Shown here piece by piece: positions 5,994 through 6,154 of a DNA stretch of 6,154 bases. Made by a program: the position numbers and the translations under genes. Source of the stretch: Nitrospira sp. (GTDB lineage Bacteria; Nitrospirota; Nitrospiria; Nitrospirales; Nitrospiraceae); the NCBI GenBank assembly GCA_015904075.1, contig JABMDH010000061.1, positions 1-6,154 of the forward strand, in the 5' to 3' direction. Positions within the stretch are counted from its first letter, which is position 1. Each line of letters starts with the position of its first letter. A model generated the notes under the pieces. That model was not told the DNA's origin. It saw only the letters and a list, made by a program, of their open reading frames with translations, and ran no database searches.

Positions 5994-6154
5994 ACGAGCG
6001 CCGCCTTTTTCTTGCCCTTGCGCGCGGCCGATGGGCGACCGTTGCCGGGCACCGACTCTTGGGTCGTCAATGCCGCCCGGAGTCTGCGGATCAACTCCAT
6101 GAGCGGCTCATGCTTCAGACGAAGGCTCGCCCGATTGACGATCAACCGCGCCGT
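5990..6154 (-). CDS. hisG: HisG: ATP phosphoribosyltransferase, C-terminal end only
   Basis: The last 54 residues of a protein whose start lies beyond the right edge. Seen: TARLIVNRASLRLKHEPLM followed by ELIRRLRAAL matches the conserved end of the HisG catalytic domain. It is followed by about 25 residues of Pro/Gly/Ser and Lys/Arg-rich tail ([11 protein letters not shown]) and a stop. Known: HisG joins ATP and PRPP in the committed, feedback-regulated first step. Long HisG proteins carry a C-terminal ACT-like regulatory domain of roughly 75-100 residues after this point. It is absent here, so this should be the short form, which works in a complex with the HisRS-like HisZ. The TGA overlaps the hisD ATG by four bases, indicating coupling. 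The identification rests on a short segment plus the position next to hisD. Confidence 0.88.
   Translation of the reverse strand, partial: TARLIVNRASLRLKHEPLMELIRRLRAALTTQESVPGNGRPSAARKGKKKAALV

Overview
The window is a histidine-biosynthesis gene cluster lying entirely on the minus strand. In transcription order (right to left) it reads hisG (3' end only) - hisD - hisB - [intrinsic terminator] - hisH - putative lipoprotein - hisA - hisF - hisIE - HIT-family protein (5' part only). No protein-coding gene is supported on the plus strand, and no RNA gene, transposon or CRISPR array is visible. The gene set, protein wording and fairly high GC suggest an environmental Gram-negative bacterium. A Nitrospira-type organism fits best, but that is inference from general resemblance, not from a search.

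Right block (about 4006-6154): hisG, hisD and hisB are joined by ATGA stop/start overlaps, so they should be translationally coupled. HisG looks like the short form that needs HisZ, which is not in this window. HisB is the monofunctional dehydratase without a phosphatase domain. The hisD/hisB junction carries a perfect 99-bp tandem duplication (4542-4739). It repeats the end of hisD, the hisB ribosome binding site and the first 24 hisB codons. It keeps the frame, so the longest reading gives HisB a 33-residue N-terminal duplication, while a second start at 4614 would still give a normal-length enzyme. The exact, junction-clean 99-bp repeat could be real and very recent, or an unresolved contig overlap.

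Middle (3870-4005): a 136-bp gap holds a strong minus-strand hairpin plus T-tract terminator after hisB, so the left block is probably a separate or attenuated unit. No histidine-codon leader peptide is seen.

Left block (1-3869): hisH, a putative lipoprotein, hisA, hisF, hisIE and a HIT-family gene follow with gaps of 1 to 18 bp. HisH and HisF form the glutamine-dependent IGP synthase, HisIE and HisA supply its substrate, and HisB and HisD act later. Histidinol-phosphate aminotransferase (hisC), histidinol-phosphate phosphatase and hisZ must lie elsewhere. The lipoprotein between hisH and hisA has no evident role in histidine synthesis and is the main unexplained gene. A canonical four-run G-quadruplex motif sits in the mRNA over the hisF ribosome binding site.
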